A stretch of DNA of 64,000 bases from Antedon mediterranea. Lineage: Eukaryota > Echinodermata > Crinoidea > Comatulida > Antedonidae. How positions within the stretch are numbered: position 1 is the stretch's first letter; each line of letters starts with the position of its first letter. The position numbers were made by a program, and so were the translations under genes. The stretch spans positions 8,788,288-8,852,287 of the forward strand of contig NC_092676.1 in assembly GCF_964355755.1 (NCBI RefSeq), written 5' to 3'. The notes beneath the pieces were generated by a model, which searched no databases, had not been told where the DNA came from, and saw only the letters and a list, made by a program, of their open reading frames with translations. Of this stretch, positions 46,535 through 58,500 are shown piece after piece.

Positions 46535-47080
46535 CAAATTAACGTTCAAATAACGTTATTTTAATGTTAATGTTACGTTTTTTTAATGTTACAAATTAAC
46601 GTTAGGTTGACGTAAAAATGTTGAAATTTGTAAATGTTCATTGGAAGTTTACGTTTGCTGAAGATTTGAAATAACGTTCAAATGATGTAATTTTTAAACG
46701 TTTGTTGAAATGTTAAAGTTAACGTTTGATTGACGTCAAATGTTGACCCTTTTAAACGTTCATTAAACGTTAATAATAACGTTATTTAAAGGTTCGAAAT
46801 AATGTTCAAATAAGGTGATTTTTAAACGTTTGTTGAATGTTACAAGTTAACGTTCGATTTACGTCAAATGTTGACCCTTGTAAACGTTCATTAAACGTTA
46901 TTAATAACGTTATTTGAAGGTTCAAAATAAAGTTTAAATGACGTGATTTGTTGACCTTTGTTGAAGTTCTTTAAACCTTATTAGTAACGTTAGTTTAATG
47001 TTCAAATTAACATCCATATAACATCAATTTAATGTTTTTTGAACGTTATTTGTAACGTTAGTGTAATCTTCAAAACGTTG
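46535..47080. repeat. Degenerate array rich in AACGTT palindromes
   Basis: Words TAACGTTATTT, GTTCAAATAACG, AAACGTTCATTAAACGTTA and GTTGACCCTT(G/T)TAAACG recur over about 540 bp, with a larger period near 120-125 bp (AATGTTGACCCTTTT near 46739, AATGTTGACCCTTGT near 46867). Confidence 0.75.
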
Positions 47081-47164
47081 GCTGTTGACTTCCTTTACAT
47101 GATGATCTTCCTGGCCCGGTAGGAGAGAGCACCTACTAATTGTCCAATCTTGGGCTGCATGTCA

Positions 47165-47262
47165 ATCCACTGTGCGCATGTGAGAATATTGGGACCTCGG
47201 CACAAGTTTGATGGTTTTTCTAGCTATTTGCCACGATCAATGGCACATCGAATTGACTTTTT
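47165..47262. mobile_element. MITE family 4, diverged copy 2
   Basis: CACTGTGCGCATGTGAGAATATTGGGAC and TTTGATGGTTTTTC...GACACATCG-like words parallel 26085-26165. Its ends are not preserved. Confidence 0.5.
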
Positions 47263-47603
47263 ATCCCAATAATTGGTTCAACTTTTAAATGGAACATGTT
47301 GTAGATATGTTAATAAATACACACACACACACACCATGCATTATTTAATTTAGAAGTATACCAAATTATTGTCCCAAACATATAAAGCGTAATCTATGTA
47401 CTGAACAGTCAACAACTATAGTTAAAAAATGTTCTTTTTTTTTATTGGTTCATGATCATTATCTATATTAATGTAATAATTGTCTTCATTCTTTTCAAAC
47501 TATTTTACTTGCATCGTTAGGCCTATTACAATCATTACAATAGACGGGATATTGTATCGTCTGTGTAACCGAGGGGCGTTATTAAATTGTTTGTAGTAAG
47601 AAC
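47263..47603. other. Intergenic with a CA microsatellite
   Basis: A short (AC)n run lies at about 47319-47333. TAGGCCTA lies at 47518. Nothing else. Confidence 0.5.
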
Positions 47604-47611
47604 AACAAAAT

Positions 47612-47780
47612 CAGTGGCGTAACGCATAGACCTGAGGCCCCTGGTTTAGAAAACCAAGTTGCAACGTTGGAGGCCTCGGACGTTTTTAGCCTTTTCGGTA
47701 TGTATTTTATTGCCATAACCCCCCTTACCCCACAAGCCCATGGGTTTAGCCAGTGAGCGCTCATAGTCGTTACGCCACTG
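47612..47780 (-). mobile_element. hAT-type MITE (CAGTGGCGTAAC), copy 2
   Basis: Begins CAGTGGCGTAACGC and ends GCGTTACGCCACTG-like (CGTTACGCCACTG). Flanking 8-mers AACAAAAT and AACAGAAT match at 7 of 8, the duplication length typical of hAT transposition. The interior GGAGGCCTCGGACGTTTTTAG is the reverse of the 19724 copy. The short minus frames at 47582-47837 overlap it and are not genes. Confidence 0.85.
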
Positions 47781-47788
47781 AACAGAAT

Positions 47789-50287
47789 CCGTTAAATTAA
47801 AATTTTCTGAACTCATCACCTCCCCCACCCCCACCACCGAACAACCACTAACACATGCACTTCGTTTACTTCAGTAATTGAATGCGTTTTATTACTAACT
47901 CGGCTAGAACATCACATCAATAAGTAGTACAGCACAGTCATAAAGTTAAAGGAACCATAAATCAGCTAAATCTAAATCGATTCTACTTTCATTTCTCGTT
48001 CGTAGGTAATGATATTCCTTTTCGGCTGGAACACATTCCAGTAACTTTAATGTTATGTTAGATTGAATGCATTAGTAGCCATGTATACATAAAAGTAATG
48101 AACGATATAGATTTTGTAGCATCCTAACCCCTCCCAACCACACACCAGGCTGATAGAGTGGCCTGAAAGAAGGGTACGGTAGTCAATTATTGGCCGAAAT
48201 ATATAATTGTATAACAAAAGTGATTCATGTGTCATTATTATTAATTTATTAACCAAAATAATGGTATATCTGCAAAAAAATTGCAAAGAAGCTGATTATA
48301 ATTAGGTTAGCAAGTCACTTGTTGACGAGTCCATTTAAAATACTATATTATAATTGATATCATTCTGTATTTTTTGCCATGTAAATTACCATTTTGCTGT
48401 CCTGTACAAGTCACGTGAAACGGTGACAATGTCAACAAAATGTCTTTCTCAAAATGTAAAATGATTGGTTATCAGCTAACTGCCTTACAATGACCGATGT
48501 TCATCAAGATACTAAAGCGTTGTGTTTGTACCGGTATTATGTAATCATGTCTATTTCTCTTCCATTGGTGGTTGTATGGACCGGAAAATTGGTAAAAATG
48601 TAGGTTTACATTCAGTGGGCCCAAACCACGCCAGCCTTATGCCGTCGTACGTGTGAACGTAGGGTTCAAGAATTACTTATTTCGTTGTCCTTTTCTATTG
48701 AAGTATATATCTTAAGTTTCGATATAATTATATCTATAGATAGTAATTTTGATTGTAATTTTATTTCCTGTTTCTTTATAATAATATGTACCTTCTCGTA
48801 GATTAAGATCGAAACTCACATTCATGTTCCCTTTTAGGAGGGTGAATGTCTGTCAAAATGGATTGTTTTTTAGACTAAGTTAATTATATAATTCTCTTTT
48901 AGTTATAGATGATGGCCTTGATATTTTTTCAGATTCATTGAATCAGTTTAAGAACAAAGTGTTAAGTTTATTATAATTTTCAAATGCTACCTTATTATCT
49001 ATGTTTGCCATTTGTTCTTGTTTTGTGTTTACCCTCCTGTTATTGGCGAATTTCTTTTGCTGTTGGTTGGGTTTGGAAATAAAATAAATAAATAAATAAA
49101 TATTTAATATTTTAAATTAGATTCTAAAATTAAACACGTGTTTAAGTTAATTTATATTCATAATCTTGTCGTATATAATTGATTTTATCTGACCATTATC
49201 ACGTTCTCTAACACATTAGAGATGTCAAGAATTTGTTACACACTAGGTCTTCTGACATAAATGACAAATAGTCTGTCTTGAATGATTGATTGGTTACATG
49301 AATAATTTACTTTAGGTTACTATTTTGTATTCATTAATAAAAATAATGACTGATCGGTAAATAGGCCAAAGGCAAAATAATTGCTACAATTGTAGTTTTG
49401 CCATCATGGAAATGAGGAGATGTTCGACGAACGATCACAAGATACAGAATTACGCGGTTATAATAATAATATTTATTCGGTCACCAATGAAAAACTACCA
49501 GGAGTGAGAATAGGCTAAAGCATAGACAGATTCTGTACTCTATAGGCCTACAATACAAACAGTTTAAAATAACCGTAGGCCTATAACAAGTTAAATAAAT
49601 TAAACGACTTAATCTATTTGCTTGAGATTGCCAGCAACATAAATAAGTGGTTTTTGTTATTTTGAATCATTATTTTTACGTTATTTTATATTTGTTGTTG
49701 TCGTAAAAGGCATGCATGTAAGAACTTATCAGATTTTGTAAATCCACAGTGCGTGGTTTTGTTACATTTTTTGTGTGGAAATAACGTTACCTATACGGTA
49801 TATAATATAACAAAAAATTAAACAATTGTAGGCCTAATACAAATAAAACTATATTTATTAAATAAATTGTTTTGTTAGAGCAGACTTAAATATTGGAATT
49901 GTTTGTGAAACTTTTATGTCATTTTGGTATTTTGCTCATAGGAAAGGAAACAAATACAGACATATTATGAAATTCCAACGTAAAAGCCTACCCGGACATC
50001 TTTCACTAGTTTTAATATACTCATTGAGTACAGAACCTCAATGAGAGGAAAGTAACCGTTCAACACCGTAAATCTAAATAAAAGTTTATGTAAACAAGTC
50101 TTCGATAGGAAGTCTCGTACTTTAAATCTATAGGCCTATTAAATTAATAATGCATTAATGATAACACAGTTATTACGAAATGATCTTGGGCCTACGTGGT
50201 GCTTGAAGAATACTTTAATTCACATTCATTTACGTAATGACGTCAGTGATCTTTACAAGGGTCTTTTAAGAAAAAAAAAAACAAAAA
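47789..50287. other. Intergenic, possible retroposon tail
   Basis: AATAAAATAAATAAATAAATAAAT at about 49078-49100 looks like the poly-A signal and AAAT-repeat tail of a LINE or SINE whose body may extend left to about 48500, but no RT motif is seen. TAGGCCTA at 49543, 49576, 49827 and 50131. No gene. Confidence 0.4.
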
Positions 50288-50290
50288 AAA

Positions 50291-50323
50291 AAAAAACCTG
50301 CCATTAAAATGGCAGGTTTTTTT
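50291..50323. repeat. Near-perfect short palindrome flanked by A-run and T-run
   Basis: AAAAAACCTGCCATT and AATGGCAGGTTTTTT are perfect complements around a two-base centre. An A-rich tract lies immediately upstream (50268-50290). It resembles a bacterial intrinsic terminator in shape, but in this animal context a transposon-end or retroposon-derived palindrome is more likely. Confidence 0.85.
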
Positions 50324-50452
50324 ACCATATTTAATGATGAGGGTGATCCATCCAGCAATTGCTGATCATTAGGGACTCTCAGAGGTTCACACGACAAACA
50401 TAATAATGTACAAGATGCTCTACATAAACAAAGTCTTATTAGAAGTTTTTAT

Positions 50453-50566
50453 GAGTGGAGTTGTAATTTTGTTCTTAGAAAAAAATATGTGAAGGAATTT
50501 GAACCCAGGACCCTTGGATTGGTAGCTAGCCATGGCATCATAACCACTAAACCACAACTCCACTAA
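50453..50566 (-). repeat. tRNA-derived SINE-like unit with inverted ends
   Basis: On the minus strand, TGGTTTAGTGGTTATGATGCC is a good A-box/D-arm and GGGTCCTGGGTTCAAATTCC a good B-box/T-arm, about 30 bases apart as in a tRNA. The T-stem pairs poorly, so this is unlikely to be a working tRNA. AGTGGAGTTGT (50454-50464) and ACAACTCCACT (50554-50564) are perfect inverted repeats bounding the unit. Confidence 0.65.
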
Positions 50567-50579
50567 GAGCAAACTATGT

Positions 50580-51855
50580 AGCTTTTTTTCGAAGAAAGAA
50601 AAATATAAATTGAATTTATAGTCCTCTATTGCCTATGGACAGCATTATATAGTGGCACTTTGAATGTTTATACGATCAAGACTGATGCTGTTTATCTCTC
50701 ACAGTCCACATCGATACTTTTATCGTCACTTTGTATCACTCAGTCAGACCTGCGTAATTATAAAATGCATATCTAATGATTTACCTCGTCTGCTTGCTGC
50801 TGCACACATACGCAATATTCTTTCATGTTGATGTTGGCTATAAGTAGACGAAAAAATTACCGCAACAAAATGTCATTTCGATTAAAAAGAAGCATAATGA
50901 CGGAATGAAACTATGTCGTTAACACACTTTAAAACTATTTCGTCAGTAACCTACGTGCGTGCGCGCACAAAAAACGTAAGTTATTAATGATGACGTAATA
51001 TATTCGTGATCGCACTTTGAAGCTGTTTATCGTAGTCATCACCTACGTGCGCCTACAAAAGGATATAAATTAGTTTAACCCACATTTACGTAATTGAGAT
51101 TATGTCATTATTTAACTTCATAATTAGAAAGCAGGGAGCATAAATTTATGACGTAGGCACGGGGCGAAGCAAAAACAAATTTTTGTTTATGCCTGTATGA
51201 ACTCAACATAAGTTATATTTAATTAATAATAATGTAATATCAGTTATATGCATCTGTACAAACATACCATTAGTTGATACATTTTGAACTACGGCTATCA
51301 TGTTAAAAAGCGCCGGCTTTGGTAAAATAATAGAAATGTTTCTTTAATGAAAACAATGTTATTTACACCAGGGAACAACGGAATTACACTCACTGTTTTT
51401 ATGTTTGTACTATTATCAAAGGCTTATCTTATGATTAGCCGAATTATTCGGAATCTTGAACTATTAATCACAATAATTTGGACAGCTTATTTTCTGGTTT
51501 AGTTGTCTGCTAATTAGATTTCTTTCTTGATCCGAATCAGACGTTTTATTTTCATTACAACAGCACATTTTACATTATTCTTCATTTGCGGTATCTTTAG
51601 CAGTTTGTTATTATTACCGGACATGTCTTTATCTAGGTCTGTGTCACATATTTTTCTTGTTTGAATCCAATAATAACTGTAGAGGCGGTACAGTGGGAGT
51701 ACAGGATATAAATTGATTTTTGAAACTTGCATTATAGGCCTAGTTAGTTTATTCTTATGATTTGCAGATAAAATGTTTTAGCACAATTTCTGTTTTTTTT
51801 TATTCAATTATCTTTAAAAGTTATCTTTTCTTTTTATTTAATTATTTACAGTAAA
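50580..51855. other. Upstream flank of the helical-repeat gene
   Basis: AT-rich, with TAGGCCTA at 51735. The 72-codon minus frame 51514-51732 has no motif. No promoter could be pinpointed. Confidence 0.4.
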
Positions 51856-51861
51856 TAATTA

Positions 51862-52044
51862 ATGCAAGAACGACTTTTATCAAGTGCGGAACAATCGCGT
51901 TTCACTGTAAAAACAAACGCATTTTTTATGAGAATAACGCAGAGGCGTTTCATAGTCCACGGCAACACCAAACAAAAACATAAAGCAAGCCGGCGGCGGT
52001 GGTGCGTTAAATCTTCGGTGGTGGTGATCAAGTTGTTTCTAAAG
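51862..52044 (+). other. Possible 5' exon of the helical-repeat gene
   Basis: An open frame from ATG at 51862 ends at a good donor (AAAG|GTAAAT, 52045). An acceptor TATTCAG at 52558-52564 would join it in phase, adding five codons before the ATG used in the main model (52580). The encoded 61 residues are basic and not protein-like in an obvious way (for example KQKHKASRRRWC), so this could be 5' UTR or chance. Confidence 0.3.
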
Positions 52045-52089
52045 GTAAATTATTCTTTTCTGATCACATTATAATTACACATTCGACGG

Positions 52090-52400
52090 ATATCCCATTT
52101 GAATAGTTAGTGACCTAGGCTAACTAACCTCTCTCTATAATAAGGCCTACTAGCTAGGCCAGCCTACTAGGCTAGACTACTAGGCTAGTTTTATGCTCTA
52201 GGCCTAGCCTAGGCTAGGCCTAGCTAAGCCCTAGCTAGTATGCCTAGCTTTTAGTTATCCCTAGGGCCTATTAGCTAGGCCTAGGCCTAGTACCTATGCC
52301 TGCAGCCTAGCCTAATAATATAGGCCTAGTCTGTCCTAGGCCTTGGGTTGTAGTAGGCCTATGAATAAGGCTAACTAGGCTAGTGTAGGCCCTTTTAATA
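52090..52400. repeat. TAGGCCTA/CCTAGGC satellite cluster 2
   Basis: TAGGCCTA occurs at 52199, 52215, 52276, 52282, 52321 and 52354, with many CTAGGC/GCCTAG variants. It is the same kind of repeat as cluster 1 and lies just upstream of the first assigned coding exon. Confidence 0.85.
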
Positions 52401-52579
52401 AGTGGAAATAAATTGAAATTGAAACATTCAATCAGTATGCAATTAATGTCGTTGATGTTGTTACTTTTTTATATATGTAGTACTGTATGTCTAGTGTATA
52501 CTGTCTGGCTGTACTGTCTATTTAGTATTGAAGTACTGAATTTAAAAAAAACAATATTATTCAGAATAAATTAAAAGCA

Positions 52580-55500
52580 ATGTTTCATAAGCTTTTATCT
52601 GATGAAGTTGGAGTTCTCACTGGTAAAGGGTTTAAGAATCGATGCCATGATGATGATAAGCAAAAGAAAAACTACAAAACTGACACAGTCACGGATGTGG
52701 ATTTGTAAGTAGATATTTAAAATTTATTTTTAATCTTATTATTAACCCCAACTACCAACAATAAACGAAGACCTCTGTACTTATTAAAACAATTTTGATA
52801 CAAAAAAGCGCAGGTTAATTCTAAAATATTATATTTATAGTGGTGGAAACTTGACAGAAATGCTAACCAAGATAGATTCAATACAGCTGGATGTTGGCAC
52901 TACACACCCTCTATCTTCAGACTTATTGAGTACAACCATCAATACCAAGTGTTCATGCGGTGATGTCGAAAATCAGAGAACAAGAACTGCCTCAAGTTCC
53001 TCCGATTCAGATGACGAGGATGATATTGGTGTTGGAAAGATCATTGCAATGTTGACAGCGTACACGAGAAAACCTATGAAAAAAGACCGGTCTCCTGCTT
53101 TGGTCAATCTTGTGAATAGTTACAAACTGGGAAATGAAAGTTTACAATCGGCTCATATTCAACAGGTACTGTATTAAAGTGTATTAGTACAGTATTTAGA
53201 ACCTTTCCTATGGAACCTATTAATGGAACACTTTTGAAGTGAACAACAATAATATATGTTTTAGGTAATAATATTTACCTATATATACAGTAACATGTAT
53301 TATCGTTCACTTCACAAAAATTGATGTCCTATAGAATTTTAATAATCTGTGTGCTTTACTTGAGGCATAAACAAAAGTGCTTGATAAAAAAGCAGAGCAA
53401 AGTAAATACATGAATGACTATGAATATTTGCACTCTACAGCTATCCCTTATTCAAGAAACATCCACATAGGAGGACACCATGCACTTGCCAATTGTACGA
53501 CCCCCGGGAGAGGTGCGTCATGGGTGCATCATTTATAAATAATTATTAACGCAGGGGTGTGTCAAAAAATGTAAATGGTATTATGTCACATCAATGAATA
53601 ATGGTGTGTCAATTTCCGTCACTTTACCACCCGCTATATCATGAACAACATGGTAATTGTTCTTTAAAATAGGTGCGTGATGACCACCTAAAGGTACTGT
53701 ATGTCAATTTTTTTACTCAGGGGTGAGTCATGGCATACATAAGGTATGGCGCACATCGGACAAATGACGCACTTCTCCCGAGGGTTGTTTAGTGTGTCAT
53801 GACTATGCACTATATCCCTCTGATTGGTGTCCCCCAGTATCACCTCTTCCAATATCGAAAAACTTCTTTAGGATGGCCCAAAATATCTGGTTTTCTAGGA
53901 AGTCTGTTTTTTTTAAATAATTAAGTGATCACCTCTATAAATATAGTGGAAAAAAAAAATAATTGCAGTCATAATACGACCAATCCAAATTGTCATTTCT
54001 GGTTCAATTTCTATCAATCACAATTTTCAGAGAATTATTAAAATAGCATTTCCAAGAATGTATTAGAAATGGAATGTCCCTCTCAACAGAGTTAATTGTT
54101 TAAAGTATTTAATAATTTCATTATAAATATTCTGTTTAATTTTTAGCTGAAGCCTCTGCTTACAAGCAACAGTGTGACGGTTAAATCATGTACTCTGATG
54201 CTGTTGACCAAACTCAGTTTCCAAGAAACCAATGCTAAAATATTTTTGGAAAATAAATTTCTGGAAATGTTATTGGAGATTGTTAAAGAGCAGAATTTAT
54301 CAGTTTTTAAGGATGCATTAATCTGCATCAAGATGGTATAGTACATTTGTTTTTTTATTATTTTGTGAAATATTTTTTAATTAATAAAACGTATTGGATG
54401 AAAGAGCTGGAACTATTTCTTAACAAACAAAATGACTCAATCAAAACCAAACTGTTTTATAATTAACTAGATGAGGAGCCTACCTTTTTAGGCTTTTCAG
54501 TCTTGTAACTATTTTTTTAAAATATTCCCTGTCACCCTTTATTTTGTATTTTATATAATGGTTCTGAAAAGTCAAACTCTTTGTCATTAGATTTTGTTTT
54601 AAAGATCTCTTAATTCCATTTTGTTGTCTATTTACAGCATAACTACTAAACAAACTTTTAACTTTCTCTCTATTTCCATTTATTTACTGTATCTCTTTAT
54701 AAAGTACATGTTTTCTCCTTTTATCGATAAAATCATTCATCAAATTCTGTTTCCATTTTTATTCATCAATTATTTTCTCTGACCACTTTTAAATCTGTTC
54801 AACCATTCATCATTTAATCTATTTGGCTCTTCTGTCATGAATAATAAATTAAAAACATTAATAAAAAATCTGTTTTATAATGGAATATTTATAAATTAAT
54901 CCGGTAGTCTGGCAAACATTCATTCATGCGTGTGTCTTATTGATTTTTTTGTTATGCCATGATGAATGTAAATACAGTTTTGAAATATTGTAATTTTAAT
55001 TATGCATTTACTTTCTATTTCTTTATTCATTCATCTTCTGTTAAACTTAAGTTTTTCTGATGTTTTTGCAGCTAGAGAAATGTGAAAACTAGTACATAGC
55101 GGCAAACACTGGCTACTTTCAATTCATTTGTCAACAATAAATCATTTCAACAATAATACAGCTTTTACTTAGCAAAACTCTGGAGTCTACACACACAACA
55201 TGGCATACACCATACAAAACGCAGAGGTTGAGGCCCTGCTGTGTTTTAAATTTTGGAATTTGCTAGCTAATGTGAAAAAGCTATAATTCGGAAGGACGTA
55301 ATATAAGTTTGTTTTAAATTTAAAGGAATTGAAAGTAGTAAATAAATGATATCTTTAATCAATTTTCAGCTTGTCAGTCATGTTGAACTTAGTGATTGTT
55401 GGATGTTATTGATGATCAAACAAGGACTGCCGTTGTTACTTGACATGTTGCAATCAAATTTTGGTAAAGTTTTACTCGAAGCAGCTACAATGATCTTGTG

Positions 55501-58500
55501 CGCCCTCGCTCACCACCATGAAATTGCAGTGTTACTAGTTGACCACGGTATGCACGTAATCATGGAAGCATTACGTAAAGTTCCAAAACTTCGGGTAAGG
55601 AAAAATAATTTCTAATTTGTTCTTAAACATGGTATTTAGCGGCATATGTTCGAAAAAAGTATTTCCCTTTCAAATATGACCTTTAAACTTTTCAGGAACC
55701 TGTTATAAGAACATTTAGACAAGTTATAGCCCACAATGATCAGTTGATGGCTGCAGTAATAGATGTAAACATCTTCAGAGAATTTGACATAGCTCTTAGA
55801 GTTGAACCATGGTAAGACAATTTTCCTTCTACAGTTGGTTGCGTAATTTCATACACTAAATTCTCGTAAAACTGGACATTCTGGAGCTGGCCTACTTTGT
55901 TTGGTTTTCCAAAAAATGTGGTGTTCCCAATGTGTTTTAATGAAAGAAGAATTTTAGATTTGGACCTCAGCAACAGTCTGGTTTTGAGGAGTAACAGCTG
56001 TTCATGATTATAAACCAATTTTTTGGTTTATTTGAAAATATAGTTATTATAAATTTTTAAACAATTCTATTGACAGCTGTGAACAAATATCAGCAATGGA
56101 ATTCTGCCACCAGCTTTGTCAAGAATCTTACGGGATAGCATGTTTACTGGAAGAAGATAAATTAAAGTTATTATGTGACCTTATTCGAACGACCAATTGT
56201 GTGTAAGTATAATTTCATCAGTGACGTTAACAACTGTACACAGGTGTGTGAGCTGTAACCTTTCATTGGCAATATATATATATATATATAGCATTGTTTG
56301 TGGATATTTTGAAGAAGAAGAAGATAACTTGAGAAAGCATAATTTGCATTACAATATTAACACTCTGAATTTTTCTTGCAGAAAAGTGAGAGCTTTAGGT
56401 GTAAAGGTGATTCATTCTTTGCTCAAATGTCAAGATACTAACATTCTCAAAGAAACTATCATCCAGGTAATGTTGATATGCTGGAAGCATGTGGTCAATT
56501 TATCGTTTATTGCAGAAATATTATTTCTATAAAGTATTATCTAGTAATGAATGAATGCATCTATATATAGATTAGTCAAGTCCACTGTCAAGATGACCAC
56601 ATGGTAGAGGTACCTAATTTCAGGAAGATGCATCAACACAGTTGTCTTGGTACAAAGAAAAAAGAAACTTTGACAAGAACAGAGAGAGGTATTATAAGCC
56701 TAAGCAAGCTGTTGGTTCACCTGTTATACAAAGAAGGTACAGAATGTCTTTTTATAATTTGTTAAAAGTTCATTACTTTCATCACGCCAACAATTATTTC
56801 TTGGAAGTTTTACAAAACAATGCAACAGTTGAACCAAGTATATAATTAAACTTAAAATATATTTTAAAGGAAAGATATCATTTGACTTCAAAGGGAAGTT
56901 GCAAACAGTTGGCTACAGACCAGCAAATGATCCTTATGCTATTATGTCTGACGTTGTAGCATGTGTGTACTTGGTCTGTACTCTGCCATTAAGTCGCTCA
57001 AGAAAAATAACTACAAGCTCAAAGAAAGTCATATTTCCATGGTATGTTTAGAAACCTTCACAGTTAAAATATTACTACAATAGAACTGCTTCTTTGGTAC
57101 ACCTCTGAAGCTTCAAAAGACAACATCTCACAGGACAACATCTCACGAGAAAACACCTCACAAGACAACATTCTCACAAGAAAAAACCTCATACAGGAAT
57201 AGTGTATAACATAGAGGAATTTTTTTTTCTTTCCTTATACTATTATATATAAAATGCAATGGTAGGAGTGAGATATCAGTTGTACTGAAAGTTAGTTAAT
57301 GTCAATTATATTGTATTGTATCATTACATTACTCATGTGCTCAATGTACTCATTGTAAACGAACATTTTATTGATGAAGAAATAAAAGTGGGTCGATCCT
57401 ACATAAGACAAAAAAAAAAAAAAACCTCATATGACAACATCTCACCAGAAAACACATCACAAAACAACATCTCACAAGACAACACCTCACAAGACAACAT
57501 CTCACAACACAGAACCTTATAAGAAAATACCTCACAACACAGCATCTCACAAGGCACTCAGTATTTGATAATTCAATCAATAAACTCAATTATTGATTAA
57601 TGTGTAATTAATTTTCTTACATTTACAGTTTTGTCAAAAAACATAGAAAGCTAAACATAAAGACGACAACATATTTAATTGAGAATGGAGCTCTACATTT
57701 AGTTCATGTTCTGAAGACTTACTGTAATCTTCTTGGAGATTGTAGACAGACAGTGGTAGGTGCTACTTCTGACAGATCATTAGACGCTCTACACCTTCAA
57801 GCTATCATGAAAGTGTGGCAGACTACGGAACCAATGAAGAGTCTGCCAAAAAGAAGTCTTTCAAATCACTTAAATCATTCAGAATTGAAGTTTGTTGTAG
57901 AACTTATGTCTGTAATTAAGTTGTTTGCTCAGATTTCTAGTACAGAATGGAATTCTGATCTCAATGACAGATTAGAAGAAGCTATGGAAATTGGCCAATG
58001 TGGTAGAGATTATGATTCTTACAACCCTGCTTCACATGCACATGCAATGGGTGATCAGGTAACTATTTGTGGTGAGAATATAAAAGCAAAGAAAGATTAT
58101 TCTGAGAGAGAAAGGGATCCAGATAATCATAGTTTTATTCCAAGAAGAGTTGCATGGGAAGATGATCAAGAGGAGTCTGGAATGGTTGGTGATGCCAAAG
58201 AGATTCCATATAGAAAACCATTATTAAAGACTTTACGTAAGAGAGAACCTGATGTTAGGTTAGAGGACGAGGTTTATGATCTCCACCGGAAGTTACGAAT
58301 TAGGCTGTATCAAGAAGGTCTTGTCGATGTATTGGCAGCATTGATCAGATGTGGTGTTTCCGAACTAGAGGTTTGTTTATTCAGGAATACTACAATGTTC
58401 TTATCTCTAGTTTAATACTAGAACCTTCTGTAAGTTTTATGGTTGCAATACAAGCTTGTTTTTCTAGCTTTGAAGCTTAATCTTGAATCTGAAAAAGTAA

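Noticed and set aside
47582-47837. Minus-strand open frames as small genes
   Set aside because: They lie across the hAT-type MITE and its flanks, with no protein motif.
50291-50323. Bacterial intrinsic terminator
   Set aside because: The shape fits, but the context is eukaryotic (split genes, SINEs, LINEs) and no bacterial-type gene precedes it.
50453-50566. Functional tRNA gene
   Set aside because: A and B boxes are good, but the T-stem and acceptor stem do not pair correctly.
56585-56625. An intron between GTACCT (56610) and TTTCAG (56623) in the helical-repeat gene
   Set aside because: It would be only about 14 bases long. Reading straight through keeps phase with both neighbouring exons.
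57316-57589. Short open frames on both strands in intron 9
   Set aside because: They are produced by the ACAACATCTCACAAG repeat units and a poly-A run.
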